NCBI GenBank assembly: GCA_017577365.1
Contig: PKRJ01000030.1
Span: 1 to 42,335, forward strand
DNA: 42,335 nt
Direction: 5' to 3'
From: Gammaproteobacteria bacterium
GTDB lineage: Bacteria; Pseudomonadota; Gammaproteobacteria; Steroidobacterales; Rariloculaceae
In this document: positions 23,849 through 32,962 of the stretch, one piece after another
Numbering within the stretch: position 1 is the first letter of the stretch
Layout: each line of letters starts with the position of its first letter
Program-made: the position numbers and the translations under genes
Notes under the pieces: generated by a model
Seen by the model: only the letters and a program-made list of their open reading frames with translations
Told to the model about the DNA's origin: nothing
Database searches by the model: none

Positions 23849-25366
23849 ATGAGCAAAGAGATCTTGATGGTGGCGGATGCCGTCTCGAACGAGAAGGGCG
23901 TCGACAAAAGCGTGATCTTCGAGGCGATCGAAGCCGCGCTCGCGTCCGCGACGCGCAAGCGTTACGGCGAGGACATCGACGTGCGTGTCTCGATCGACCG
24001 CAACACCGGCGAGTACGTGACGTTCCGGCGCTGGAAAGTGTTCCCCGACGATTCGACGGAGCTCGAGGAGCCCGCGCGCGAGCTCCGGCTCGAGGACGCG
24101 CTCGAGATCGACCCCAACGCCGTGCCCGGCGGCTACGTCGAGCAGCCGATGGAGTCGGTGGAATTCGGACGCATCGCCGCGCAGACCGCGAAGCAAGTCA
24201 TCGTGCAGAAGGTGCGTGAAGCCGAGCGCGAGCAGGTCGTCGAGCAGTACAAGAACCGTGTTGGCGAGCTGCTCTCGGGCATCGTGAAGCGGGTCGACCG
24301 CCACGGCGCGTACATCGATCTCGGCGGCAACGCCGAAGGGTTCATTCCGCGCGAGGACCTGATTCCGCGCGAGCCGATCAAGCCGCAAGACCGCATCAAG
24401 GCTTTGCTGCGAGAAGTCCGCGCCGAGCCGAGGGGGCCGCAGCTGTTCCTGACACGCACGTCGCCGCAGTTCCTGATCGAGCTTTTCAAGATCGAGGTGC
24501 CGGAGGTCGGCCAGGGCCTGATCGAGATCCTTGGGGCGGCGCGCGATCCGGGGCTGCGCGCGAAGATCGCGGTGCGCAGCAAGGATCCGCGTATCGACCC
24601 GGTCGGCGCGTGCGTCGGCATGCGCGGCTCGCGCGTGCAGGCGGTATCCAACGAGCTCGCCGGAGAGCGCGTGGACATCATCCTTTACGACGACAATCCC
24701 GCGCAGTTTGTCATCAACGCGATGTCTCCCGCGGAGGTGCTGTCGATCGTCGTCGACGAGGACGCGCACAGCATGGATATCGCCGTGGCCGAGGACAAGC
24801 TGTCGCAGGCCATCGGCCGCGGCGGGCAGAACATCCGGCTCGCGAGCGAGCTCACCGGCTGGGAGCTCAACGTGATGACGGAGCAGGCCGCCGAGGAGAA
24901 GAGCGAAAGGGAAGCGCGCGAGGTCGTGGCGCGCTTCATGAAGGAGCTCGACGTCGACGAGGACGTGGCGACGATCCTCGCGCAGGAAGGGTTCACGACG
25001 CTCGAGGAGATCGCATACGTTCCGGCATCGGAGCTGCTCGCGATCGAGGAGTTCAACGAGCAACTCGTCAACGAGCTGCGTTCCCGCGCTCGTGACGTGC
25101 TGATCACTCAGGCCATCGTCAGCGAAGAGAAGATGGCTCAGGTCGAGCCGGCCGAGGATCTGCTCGAGCTCGAAGGTATGGACCGTGAGCTGGCGTACGA
25201 GCTCGCGAGCCGCGGCATCGTGACGCGCGAGGATCTCGCCGAGCAGGCGGTCGACGACCTCGAGGACATCGAGGGCCTCGACCCCGACCGCGCGGCGAAG
25301 CTGATCATGGCGGCGCGCGCGCACTGGTTCGACGAGCAGCAAGCGAGCACGGCCGAGGAGAAGTAA
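23849..25366 (+). CDS. nusA: Transcription termination/antitermination factor NusA
   Basis: The 505-residue product binds RNA polymerase and nascent RNA and modulates pausing, termination and antitermination. Domains in order: NusA N-terminal domain 1-127, S1 at about 133-195 (LLSGIVKRVDRHGAYIDLGG), two KH domains at about 200-345 (DPVGACVGMRGSRVQAV and SQAIGRGGQNIRLA), and two acidic C-terminal repeats (about 365-430 and 440-500, LLELEGMDRELAYELASRGI), as in gammaproteobacteria. Its TAA overlaps the infB ATG by one base (TAATG), a sign of coupled translation. Confidence 0.98.
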   Translation: MSKEILMVADAVSNEKGVDKSVIFEAIEAALASATRKRYGEDIDVRVSIDRNTGEYVTFRRWKVFPDDSTELEEPARELRLEDALEIDPNAVPGGYVEQPMESVEFGRIAAQTAKQVIVQKVREAEREQVVEQYKNRVGELLSGIVKRVDRHGAYIDLGGNAEGFIPREDLIPREPIKPQDRIKALLREVRAEPRGPQLFLTRTSPQFLIELFKIEVPEVGQGLIEILGAARDPGLRAKIAVRSKDPRIDPVGACVGMRGSRVQAVSNELAGERVDIILYDDNPAQFVINAMSPAEVLSIVVDEDAHSMDIAVAEDKLSQAIGRGGQNIRLASELTGWELNVMTEQAAEEKSEREAREVVARFMKELDVDEDVATILAQEGFTTLEEIAYVPASELLAIEEFNEQLVNELRSRARDVLITQAIVSEEKMAQVEPAEDLLELEGMDRELAYELASRGIVTREDLAEQAVDDLEDIEGLDPDRAAKLIMAARAHWFDEQQASTAEEK

Positions 25367-27996
25367 TGGCGGAAGTAACGGTCGCGGAATTTGCCGAGGT
25401 CCTGAAGGTACCGGTCGAGCGGCTGCTGGCGCAGCTCAGCGAGGCGGGTATCAACGTCAAGGGCGCCGACGACAAGATCAGCGAGGATGCGAAGCTCGAG
25501 CTGTTGACGCATCTGCGCCGGTCGCACGGGCGCAAGGACGCGGCGTCGGCGGCCCCGCCGCGCATCACGCTGAAGCGCAAGTCGCAGAGCGAGCTGAAGC
25601 TCCCCGCCGGCCAGGGACGCGCGCGCACGATCAGCGTGGAGGTGCGTAGCAAGCGCACCTATGTGAAGCGCGACGTGCTCGAGGAGCAGGCGCGCAAGCA
25701 GCAGGAAGCGCTCGAGGCCAAGCGCCGAGCCGAGGAAGAGGCGCGCGCGGCCGAGGAGCGGGCGGAGCGCGAGCGGCGCGAGGCCGAGGAGGCCGCGCGC
25801 CGCGAGGCGGAGGCACGGGAGGCCGCCGAGCGGGAAGCGCGCGAGCGCGAGGCCGCGGAGCGCGAAGCTGCCCTGAGGGACGCGGAAGCGCGCCAGCGCG
25901 CGGAAGAAGAGGCGCGACGTGCGGCCGAGGAGGCGGCCCGGCGTGCTGCCGAAGAGGAGAAGCGCGCAGCCGAGCAACGCGAGCGCGCGCCCGAAGCGGA
26001 TGCCGAGAAAGCCGCCGAGGAGCGCGCCGCGAAGCAGCGCGAGGCCGAGCGGGTCCGTGCAGCCGCGCAGGCCGCTGCTCAGCGCCGCGGTAAGGCGGCG
26101 GCGCCCGCCGCGGATCATACGTTGCACGTTGCACCCGGCGCGAGCGGCCGGCGCAAGAAGAAAAAGCCGGATCGCCGCCGTGCGGTGCAGGTCAGCGGCG
26201 ACGCGCAGCACGGTTTCGCGCGGCCGACCGCGCCCGTCGTGCGTGAGGTCGAGATTCCCGCGACGATCACGGTCAGCGACCTCGCTCAGCGAATGGCCGT
26301 GAAGGGAACCGAGGTCATCAAGGCCCTGATGAAGATGGGCATGATGGTCACGATCAACCAGACAATCGACCAGGATACGGCGACGCTCGTCGTCGAGGAG
26401 CTCGGTCATATCGCGAAGCCGCTCGAGGAAACGGGTCTCGAGGATCAGCTTCTCCAGTCGATCGAGGCGGCGACCGATGCGGAGCCGGTTCCGCGGCCGC
26501 CGGTCGTCACCGTCATGGGACACGTCGACCACGGCAAGACGTCGCTGCTCGACTATATCCGTCGCACACGCGTCGCGTCGGGCGAGGCGGGCGGCATTAC
26601 GCAGCACATCGGCGCCTATCACGTCTCGACGCCCAAGGGCAAGATCACGTTCCTCGATACGCCCGGTCACGCGGCGTTCACCGCGATGCGGGCCCGCGGC
26701 GCGCAGGTCACGGATATCGTCGTGCTCGTCGTCGCGGCGGACGACGGCGTAATGCCGCAGACGATCGAGGCGATTCAGCACGCCCGCGCCGCGAACGTGC
26801 CGATCGTGGTCGCGATCAACAAGATCGACCGCGAGGACGCCGATCCTGATCGCGTGCGCAATGAGCTCGCGCAGCAGAACCTGATCCCCGAAGAGTGGGG
26901 CGGCGACACGCTGTTCGTCAGCGTCTCGGCGCATACCGGTCAAGGCATCGAGGACTTGCTCGACGCGATCCTGCTTCAGGCGGAGATCCTCGATCTCAAG
27001 GCGCCCGACGACGGCCCGGCTTCCGGTGTCGTCATCGAGGGCAGCCTCGAGCGGGGGCGCGGCGCGGTCGCCACGGTGCTGGTCAAACAAGGCCAGCTCA
27101 AGGTCGGCGACATTCTGCTCGCCGGGCAGGAGTACGGCCGCATCCGCGCGATGTTCGACGAGAAGGGTGCGCAGGTGAAAAGCGCGGGACCTTCGATACC
27201 GGTCGTCGTGCTCGGTCTTTCCGGTGTTCCGCAGGCCGGCGACGACGTCATCGTCGTGCCGGACGAGCGCAAGGCGCGGGAGGTCGCCGAGCTGCGGCGC
27301 GGCCGAGAGCGCGACGTGAAGCTCGCGCAGCAGCAGGCCGCGAAGCTCGACGACATCTTCACGCAGATGCGCGAGACGGGCACGGCGAGCCTTACCGTGC
27401 TGATCAAGGCCGACGTGCAAGGAAGTGCGGAGGCGCTGCGCGACGCGCTGCAGAAGCTTTCGACCGAAGACGCGAAGGTGACGGTCATCGGCGCGAACGT
27501 CGGTGGTATCACCGAGTCCGACGTGCAGCTCGCCGCGACGTCGGGCGCGATCATCATCGGGTTCAACGTCCGTGCGGACGCCGGAGCGCGCAACGCGATC
27601 AAGGAGACCGGCGTCGATGTCCGCTACTACAGCGTGATCTACCAGGCGATCGACGACATCAAGGCCGCGCTGTCGGGTATGCTCGCGCCCGAGATCCGCG
27701 AGCAGATCGTCGGTCTCGCGGAGGTCCGCGAGGTTTTCCGGTCGCCGAAGTTCGGCAATATCGCGGGCTGCATGGTGGTCGACGGCTACGTGCGCAAGAA
27801 CAACCCGATTCGCGTGCTGCGTAACAACGTCGTGATCTTCGAAGGGCAACTCGAGTCGCTGCGCCGATTCAAGGACGACGTCACCGAGGTGCGCGCCGGA
27901 ACCGAGTGCGGTATCGGCGTGCGCAACTACAATGACGTGAAGGTCGGCGATCAGATCGAGTGCTACGAGCGCACCGAGGTTGCACGAACGCTGTAA
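25366..27996 (+). CDS. infB: Translation initiation factor IF-2
   Basis: This 876-residue GTPase places initiator tRNA on the 30S subunit. The N-terminus has an IF2_N helix domain (1-50, VTVAEFAEVLKVPVERLLAQL), then a long charged Ala/Glu/Arg coiled-coil (about 100-235), a second IF2_N domain (about 300-345) and the G domain with G1 GHVDHGKTS at 385-393, DTPGHAAF, and NKID. The beta-barrel and IF2 C-terminal domains follow. The long repetitive linker is normal for high-GC gammaproteobacteria. Start and stop abut nusA and rbfA. Confidence 0.98.
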   Translation: MAEVTVAEFAEVLKVPVERLLAQLSEAGINVKGADDKISEDAKLELLTHLRRSHGRKDAASAAPPRITLKRKSQSELKLPAGQGRARTISVEVRSKRTYVKRDVLEEQARKQQEALEAKRRAEEEARAAEERAERERREAEEAARREAEAREAAEREAREREAAEREAALRDAEARQRAEEEARRAAEEAARRAAEEEKRAAEQRERAPEADAEKAAEERAAKQREAERVRAAAQAAAQRRGKAAAPAADHTLHVAPGASGRRKKKKPDRRRAVQVSGDAQHGFARPTAPVVREVEIPATITVSDLAQRMAVKGTEVIKALMKMGMMVTINQTIDQDTATLVVEELGHIAKPLEETGLEDQLLQSIEAATDAEPVPRPPVVTVMGHVDHGKTSLLDYIRRTRVASGEAGGITQHIGAYHVSTPKGKITFLDTPGHAAFTAMRARGAQVTDIVVLVVAADDGVMPQTIEAIQHARAANVPIVVAINKIDREDADPDRVRNELAQQNLIPEEWGGDTLFVSVSAHTGQGIEDLLDAILLQAEILDLKAPDDGPASGVVIEGSLERGRGAVATVLVKQGQLKVGDILLAGQEYGRIRAMFDEKGAQVKSAGPSIPVVVLGLSGVPQAGDDVIVVPDERKAREVAELRRGRERDVKLAQQQAAKLDDIFTQMRETGTASLTVLIKADVQGSAEALRDALQKLSTEDAKVTVIGANVGGITESDVQLAATSGAIIIGFNVRADAGARNAIKETGVDVRYYSVIYQAIDDIKAALSGMLAPEIREQIVGLAEVREVFRSPKFGNIAGCMVVDGYVRKNNPIRVLRNNVVIFEGQLESLRRFKDDVTEVRAGTECGIGVRNYNDVKVGDQIECYERTEVARTL

Positions 27997-28398
27997 ATGG
28001 CGCAGGAGACAAGACGACGCCGCGTCGGAGCAGAGCTGCAGAGGCTGCTGAACGACTTGCTGCGCACGGAGGTCAAGGATCCGCGTCTCGTTGACGTCAC
28101 CGTCAGCGACGTCGAGATGAGCGGCGATCTCGGCGTCGCGAAGGTGTATTTCGTCACGCTCGATCCGGACGCGAGCCCGGAGGGCGCGCTCGCGGGCTTC
28201 AAGAAGGCGAGTGGATTCTTGCGCGGCAGAGTCGGGCACGCGCTCAGACTCCGCCGTGCCCCGGAGCTCGTGTTCATCCGCGACGAGAGCCCGCGCCGCG
28301 GCGCGGAGATCTCCCGGCTGATCGACAGCCTCGGCCTGAGCAAGGACGGAGACGTCGACGGCGGCGAGGCGGGCGACGACGATTCCTCGGGACGCTGA
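27997..28398 (+). CDS. rbfA: Ribosome-binding factor A
   Basis: The 133-residue protein begins at the base after the infB stop. It binds 30S precursors and helps 16S rRNA 5' end maturation, especially in the cold. The KH-like fold is visible as RVGAELQRLLNDLLRTEVKDPRL, VTVSDVEMSGDLGVAKVYF and FLRGRVGHALRLRRAPELVFIRD. The C-terminal tail is acidic (DGDVDGGEAGDDDSS). The next gene starts 9 bases on. Confidence 0.97.
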   Translation: MAQETRRRRVGAELQRLLNDLLRTEVKDPRLVDVTVSDVEMSGDLGVAKVYFVTLDPDASPEGALAGFKKASGFLRGRVGHALRLRRAPELVFIRDESPRRGAEISRLIDSLGLSKDGDVDGGEAGDDDSSGR

Positions 28399-28407
28399 TC
28401 GACGGCG

Positions 28408-29316
28408 ATGAGCTTGCGACACGCCCGGGACGTCCGGGGAATCCTGCTGCTCGACAAGCCCGCCGGGCTGACCTCGAACCAGGCACTGCAGCGGGCGAAA
28501 CGGCTGTACCGCGCGGCGAAGGCGGGACACACCGGAAGTCTCGATCCGCTGGCGACCGGAATGCTGCCGATTTGCTTCGGCTCGGCCACGAAGCTCGCCG
28601 CGTATCTGCTCGACGCGGCGAAGACGTACTCGGTGACGGCGCGCCTAGGGATCGCTACGGATACGGCCGATGCCGACGGGCAGGTCATCGGGCGCGACGA
28701 AGGCGTGCAGCCGGACGAAGCGAGCGTGCGTCGGGCGCTCGAGTCGTTCGTCGGCGAAATCGAGCAGATTCCTCCGATGTACTCGGCCTTGAAGCGCGAT
28801 GGGCAGAGGCTCTACGACCTCGCGCGCCGCGGCATCGTCGTCGACCGTGAGCCTCGTCGCGTTCGGATTCACGAGATCGCCCTCGACGAGTACGCGTGGC
28901 CCCTGCTGCGCTTCACGGTCAAGTGCTCGAAGGGGACTTATGTCCGTACGCTCGTGACCGATATCGCGAAGGCGCTCGGCACCCTCGCTCATGTCGCCGC
29001 GCTGCGGCGCCTCGCGGTCGAGCCGTTCGACGGCCGCGAGATGGTGACGCTCGAGCGGCTCGAGCAGCTCGCTGCGGACGGGCCCGCGGCGCTCGACGCC
29101 CTGCTGCTGCCGGCCGAAAGCGCGCTTTCGGGCTGGCCGAAAGTCGAGGTTTCGTCGGTGAGCGCCGAGCGCCTGTTGCATGGGCAGAGCGTGCCGGCGG
29201 CGGCCGACTGGCCGATCGGGCTCGTGCGGCTCGAGGAGCGGGCACTCGGCTTTCTAGGCGTGGGCGAAGTGTTGCCGGACCGGCGCCTCGCGCCGCGGCG
29301 GATGATGGTCGGTTGA
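28408..29316 (+). CDS. truB: tRNA pseudouridine(55) synthase TruB
   Basis: The 302-residue enzyme converts U55 of the tRNA T-loop to pseudouridine. The catalytic Asp46 lies in HTGSLDPLATG, and other family blocks are GILLLDKPAGLTSNQ, QIPPMYSALKRDGQRLYDLAR and KCSKGTYVRTLVTDI. A short C-terminal PUA-like domain is suggested after about residue 240. Position between rbfA and rpsO is the usual gammaproteobacterial one. Confidence 0.97.
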   Translation: MSLRHARDVRGILLLDKPAGLTSNQALQRAKRLYRAAKAGHTGSLDPLATGMLPICFGSATKLAAYLLDAAKTYSVTARLGIATDTADADGQVIGRDEGVQPDEASVRRALESFVGEIEQIPPMYSALKRDGQRLYDLARRGIVVDREPRRVRIHEIALDEYAWPLLRFTVKCSKGTYVRTLVTDIAKALGTLAHVAALRRLAVEPFDGREMVTLERLEQLAADGPAALDALLLPAESALSGWPKVEVSSVSAERLLHGQSVPAAADWPIGLVRLEERALGFLGVGEVLPDRRLAPRRMMVG

Positions 29317-29365
29317 GCCGCCCCTCGGACGGCGAAACCGCCCGGCGCAAAAGGTTAAGGAATTC

Positions 29366-29395
29366 TTGGTGCACCGTTCGATGTGCGGGTAGAAT
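29366..29395 (+). promoter_or_regulatory. Internal promoter before rpsO
   Basis: A -10 hexamer TAGAAT (29390-29395, five of six consensus bases) lies 18 bases after TTGGTG (29366-29371, three of six). The 142-base gap between truB and rpsO is where E. coli has its own rpsO promoter, so separate expression of rpsO-pnp is likely. Confidence 0.5.
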
Positions 29396-29458
29396 ACCGG
29401 CCCTCAACGGACAGGTGGAAAAGTGAAGAGCGGCCCGGTGAGGCCGTGGAGTACGTCA

Positions 29459-29728
29459 ATGGCCCTCAATGCGGAATTGAAATCCGAGATCATCTCACAG
29501 TATCAGCGCAGTCCGTCCGACACCGGATCGCCGGAAGTGCAGGTGGCGCTGCTGTCGGCACGGATCAATCAGCTTACTCAGCATTTCGAAACTCACCGGA
29601 AGGATCATCACTCTCGTCGCGGATTGCTCCGCATGGTGAATCAGCGCCGTAAGCTGCTCGACTACCTGAAGAAGGTTGACCAGGACCGCTATCAGAGCTT
29701 GATTGGCCGTCTCGGGCTGAGACGTTGA
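29459..29728 (+). CDS. rpsO: 30S ribosomal protein S15
   Basis: Starting at ATG 29459 the protein is 89 residues, the exact usual S15 length. It binds the 16S rRNA three-way junction and early assembly depends on it. Family sequence is clear: DTGSPEVQVALLSARINQLTQHF, HHSRRGLLRMVNQRRKLLDYL and Y-x-x-L-I-x-R-L-G-L-R. A further upstream in-frame ATG (29423) gives a tail not found in S15. GGAG precedes the chosen start. S15 autoregulation by leader RNA is known in E. coli; whether it applies here cannot be read. Confidence 0.98.
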   Translation: MALNAELKSEIISQYQRSPSDTGSPEVQVALLSARINQLTQHFETHRKDHHSRRGLLRMVNQRRKLLDYLKKVDQDRYQSLIGRLGLRR

Positions 29729-29744
29729 GCCGACCCGTTCCGCG

Positions 29745-29775
29745 TTCAGAGCCGGTTCTCCCGGCTCTGAACCTT
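29745..29775 (+). terminator. rpsO-pnp intergenic hairpin
   Basis: TTCAGAGCCGG (29745-29755) and CCGGCTCTGAA (29761-29771) form a perfect 11-bp stem around TTCTC, followed by CCTTTTGG. It is a good partial terminator for rpsO, or an RNase III-type processing stem for the pnp leader, as in E. coli where such a stem controls pnp. Confidence 0.7.
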
Positions 29776-29849
29776 TTGGACAACCTGCCTCATGCGCTCG
29801 CACTCCGGTATCCCCGCCGGGCGAGCAGTCTTTCGCAAGGATCAGAACC

Positions 29850-31928
29850 GTGAAAGTCAGCAGAACCTTTCAATACGGCGCCCATGAGGTGACGATCGAG
29901 ACCGGGCGTATGGCCCGGCAAGCCGACGGCGCCGTCGTCGTCAGCATGTCCGATACGGTCGTCCTGGTCACCGCGGTCGGCGAGAAGCGCGACGTAGAGG
30001 GCCGCGATTTCTTCCCGTTGACGGTCAACTACCAGGAGAAGACGTACGCCGCGGGCCGCATTCCGGGCGGCTTCTTCAAGCGAGAGGGCAGACCGACAGA
30101 GAAGGAGACCTTGACCTCGCGGTTGATCGACAGACCGATCCGCCCGCTGTTTCCGAGCGGCTTCCAGCGAGAAGTGCAGGTGATCGCGACGGTGCTGTCG
30201 ATGAATCCGGAAGTCGATCCGGACATTCCCGCGCTGCTCGGCGCGTCCGCCGCGCTATCGCTCTCCGGTCTACCGTTCCTCGGCCCGATCGGCGGCTGCA
30301 GGGTCGGATACTTAGACGGCCAATACATTCTCAATCCCACCTTCAGCCAGCTCGCGCAATCGAAGCTCGATCTCGTCGTCGCCGGCACCGAGAAGGCCGT
30401 GCTGATGGTCGAATCGGCGGCGAAGGAATTGCCGGAGGACGTCATGCTCGGCGCCGTGCAGTTCGGCCACGAGCAGATGCAGGTGGCGATCCAGGCGATC
30501 AAATCGCTCGCCGAGGAAGCCGGCAAACCGCCGATCGAGTGGACGAAGCCGGAGCCTGACGAGGCGCTCGCGCGCTCGGTGGAGGAAGCCGTCGGGGCGC
30601 AGCTTGCCGAGGCCTACGCGATCGTCGAGAAGCAGGCACGGCACGAGCGAATCGCCCAGTTGAAGCAGGAGTGCGTCGCCGCGCTCGCCGACCCCGAGTC
30701 CTCGACGTGGACCGCGGCTCAGGTCGAAACGGAGTTCCACAATCTCGAGAAGAAGATCGTGCGCGGACGCATCCTCTCGGGCCAGCCGCGTATCGACGGA
30801 CGCGATACGCGCACCGTGCGCCCGATCTCGATCGAGGTGGGTTTATTGCCGCGCACGCACGGCTCGGCGCTCTTCACCCGCGGCGAGACGCAGGCCCTCG
30901 TCGTCACGACGCTCGGCACCGGCCGCGACGCGCAGATCGTCGACGCGCTCGAGGGCGAGCGCCGCGAGCCGTTCATGCTGCACTACAACTTCCCGCCGTA
31001 CAGCGTCGGGGAGACGGGCTTCATCGGATCGCCGAAGCGCCGCGAGATCGGCCACGGGCGTCTCGCCCGCCGCGGCGTCGAGGCCGTGATGCCCGATATG
31101 GACAAGTTCCCGTACGTGATCAGAGTCGTTTCCGAGATCACCGAGTCGAACGGCTCGAGCTCGATGGCGACGGTCTGCGGCGCGAGCCTCTCGTTGATGG
31201 ACGCGGGCGTGCCCGTCAAAGCGCCGGTTGCGGGCGTGGCGATGGGACTGATCAAGGAAGGCGACGATTACGTCGTGCTCACCGACATCCTCGGCGACGA
31301 GGATCATCTCGGCGACATGGACTTCAAGGTCGCGGGAACGGCCGAAGGCGTGACCGCCCTGCAGATGGACATCAAGATCGAGGGCATCACGCGCGACATC
31401 ATGGCGAAGGCGCTCGAGCAGGCGCGCGAAGCGCGGCTGCACATTCTCGGCGAGATGAACAAGGTGCTCGACAAGCCGCGCGAGCAGATGTCCGACTGGG
31501 CGCCGAGCATCATCACGATGAAGATCGATCCCGAGAAGATTCGAGATGTCATCGGAAAGGGCGGTGCGGTCATTCGCGCGATCTGCGAGGAGACCGGCGC
31601 CCAGATCGACATCGAGAACGACGGCACGGTCAAGATCGCGTCGGTCGACGCGGCTTCGGGGCGTGCAGCGAAAGAGCGCATCGAGATGATCACCGCCGAG
31701 GTCGAGGTCGGCCGGGTCTACGAGGGCAAGGTGGTTCGCCTGATGGACTTCGGAGCCTTCGTCGCGATTCTGCCGGGCAAGGACGGCCTCGTGCACATCT
31801 CGCAGATCTCCAACGAGCGCGTGGAGCGGGTCAGCGACAAGCTTCAGGAAGGCGATATCGTCAAGGTCAAGGTGCTCGAGGTCGACCGTCAGGGTCGCAT
31901 CCGCCTCAGCATGCGCGACGTCAGCTGA
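29850..31928 (+). CDS. pnp: Polyribonucleotide nucleotidyltransferase (PNPase)
   Basis: The 692-residue enzyme degrades RNA 3' to 5' by phosphorolysis, usually in the degradosome. Two RNase PH-like domains (about 10-220 and 310-540) are linked by a helical segment. They are followed by a KH domain near residue 555 (IRDVIGKGGAVIRAICEETG) and an S1 domain at the C-terminus (GKVVRLMDFGAFVAILPGKDGLVHISQI). Start is GTG 29850 behind CAAGGA. Length is slightly below E. coli's 711, lacking its C-terminal tail. A strong terminator follows. Confidence 0.98.
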   Translation: MKVSRTFQYGAHEVTIETGRMARQADGAVVVSMSDTVVLVTAVGEKRDVEGRDFFPLTVNYQEKTYAAGRIPGGFFKREGRPTEKETLTSRLIDRPIRPLFPSGFQREVQVIATVLSMNPEVDPDIPALLGASAALSLSGLPFLGPIGGCRVGYLDGQYILNPTFSQLAQSKLDLVVAGTEKAVLMVESAAKELPEDVMLGAVQFGHEQMQVAIQAIKSLAEEAGKPPIEWTKPEPDEALARSVEEAVGAQLAEAYAIVEKQARHERIAQLKQECVAALADPESSTWTAAQVETEFHNLEKKIVRGRILSGQPRIDGRDTRTVRPISIEVGLLPRTHGSALFTRGETQALVVTTLGTGRDAQIVDALEGERREPFMLHYNFPPYSVGETGFIGSPKRREIGHGRLARRGVEAVMPDMDKFPYVIRVVSEITESNGSSSMATVCGASLSLMDAGVPVKAPVAGVAMGLIKEGDDYVVLTDILGDEDHLGDMDFKVAGTAEGVTALQMDIKIEGITRDIMAKALEQAREARLHILGEMNKVLDKPREQMSDWAPSIITMKIDPEKIRDVIGKGGAVIRAICEETGAQIDIENDGTVKIASVDAASGRAAKERIEMITAEVEVGRVYEGKVVRLMDFGAFVAILPGKDGLVHISQISNERVERVSDKLQEGDIVKVKVLEVDRQGRIRLSMRDVS

Positions 31929-31951
31929 CCGTCCGCGAGGCCCAGGCGCAG

Positions 31952-31975
31952 AAAGGGGGCGGAATGCCCCCTTTT
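31952..31975. terminator. Bidirectional terminator between pnp and gluQ
   Basis: AAAGGGGGC (31952-31960) pairs with GCCCCCTTT (31966-31974) around GGAAT; the plus strand ends in TTTT. The minus strand mirrors this with its own T-run. It sits between the convergent ends of pnp and gluQ. Confidence 0.85.
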
Positions 31976-31977
31976 CG

Positions 31978-32868
31978 TCAGTCGCCGATAGGGATGGCCG
32001 CGACGCCCCGCAGCCGCTCGATATCCCAGTGCTCGATGGCCCACGCCCAGAGCTCGGCGGGCCGCGCGCCCTCGAGCTCGGCGGGAGGCGTCGCGCCCAA
32101 GCGCTCGAGCGCGGCGAACGCTTCTCGCGACGGATCCCGGGTATCGATGGCGCGAGCGCCCGTTTGCTTCGACAGCTTCTGCCCGGTCGGGCCGACCAGG
32201 ACCGGCACGTGGTAATAGCGCGGATGCGGCAGGCCGAGCGCCGCCTGCAGATGCCGCTGGGCCGGGACGCATTCGAGCAAGTCGTGACCGCGGACGATCG
32301 TCGTGACACCCTGAAACGCGTCGTCGATGACGACGGCAAGGTGGTAGGCCGGCAGACCGTCGCGGCGGCGGATCACGTAATCCTCGTAACCGGCGGAGCG
32401 AGGCGCGTCGTACCGACCTTGCAGGCCGTCCTCGAAGCTGTCCCACGGCGCGTCGACGCGCATACGCACCGCGGCATCGTCGGCCGGGAGCCCCAGCTCG
32501 CGGCAGGTCCCCGGGTATCCGACCCGCGCGCCGGGCTCGGCCGTCTGCGCCCGAATCGTGCTGCGGCTGCAACGGCAGGCGAAGGCGAGCCCTTGGTCGA
32601 CGAGCCGCCGTACGGCGTCGGCGTAAACGTCTAGACGCTGTCTCTGATAGAGGACGGAACGGTCCCAGGTGAGATCGAGGGCCTCGAGTGCCCGGAGGAT
32701 CTCGTCCGCGGCACCCGGCACTTCGCGGGGCGGATCGATGTCCTCGATGCGGACGAGCCACTCGCCGTCGGCTTGTCGAGCGTGCAGGAAGCTCGCGACC
32801 GCGGTCAGCAGTGAGCCCGCGTGGAGCGGCCCGGTGGGTGACGGCGCGAACCGGCCAACGTAGGCCAT
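31978..32868 (-). CDS. gluQ: Glutamyl-Q tRNA(Asp) synthetase
   Basis: The 296-residue protein is a truncated glutamyl-tRNA synthetase catalytic domain without the anticodon-binding part. It attaches glutamate to queuosine at position 34 of tRNA-Asp. Visible are the HIGH-like PTGPLHAGSLLTA, a zinc site CRCSR followed by Y-P-G-T-C, VRIEDIDPPRE, and the KMSKS-like KLSKQ. Upstream on the same strand is dksA, as in E. coli. The queuosine link fits queF about 1 kb away. Confidence 0.96.
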   Translation of the reverse strand: MAYVGRFAPSPTGPLHAGSLLTAVASFLHARQADGEWLVRIEDIDPPREVPGAADEILRALEALDLTWDRSVLYQRQRLDVYADAVRRLVDQGLAFACRCSRSTIRAQTAEPGARVGYPGTCRELGLPADDAAVRMRVDAPWDSFEDGLQGRYDAPRSAGYEDYVIRRRDGLPAYHLAVVIDDAFQGVTTIVRGHDLLECVPAQRHLQAALGLPHPRYYHVPVLVGPTGQKLSKQTGARAIDTRDPSREAFAALERLGATPPAELEGARPAELWAWAIEHWDIERLRGVAAIPIGD

Positions 32869-32925
32869 CGCTCAAGCGCCAAACGCCGCGCTGAGCTGAC
32901 ACGACCGGCCGGCGGCCGAGACGCG

Positions 32926-32951
32926 CCCGGGGGCGTCGTCGTGCCCCCGGG
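32926..32951. terminator. GC hairpin between dksA and gluQ
   Basis: CCCGGGGGC (32926-32934) pairs perfectly with GCCCCCGGG (32943-32951) across GTCGTCGT. With no T-run it may only reduce read-through from dksA into gluQ, or protect the dksA mRNA end. Confidence 0.55.
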
Positions 32952-32962
32952 GAAAGCGTGCT

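Noticed and set aside
25138..28530. 1130-codon open frame on the minus strand over nusA, infB and rbfA
   Set aside because: It is a shadow of high-GC codons opposite highly conserved genes; its translation is Arg/Leu/Asp/His-rich without motifs or a ribosome site.
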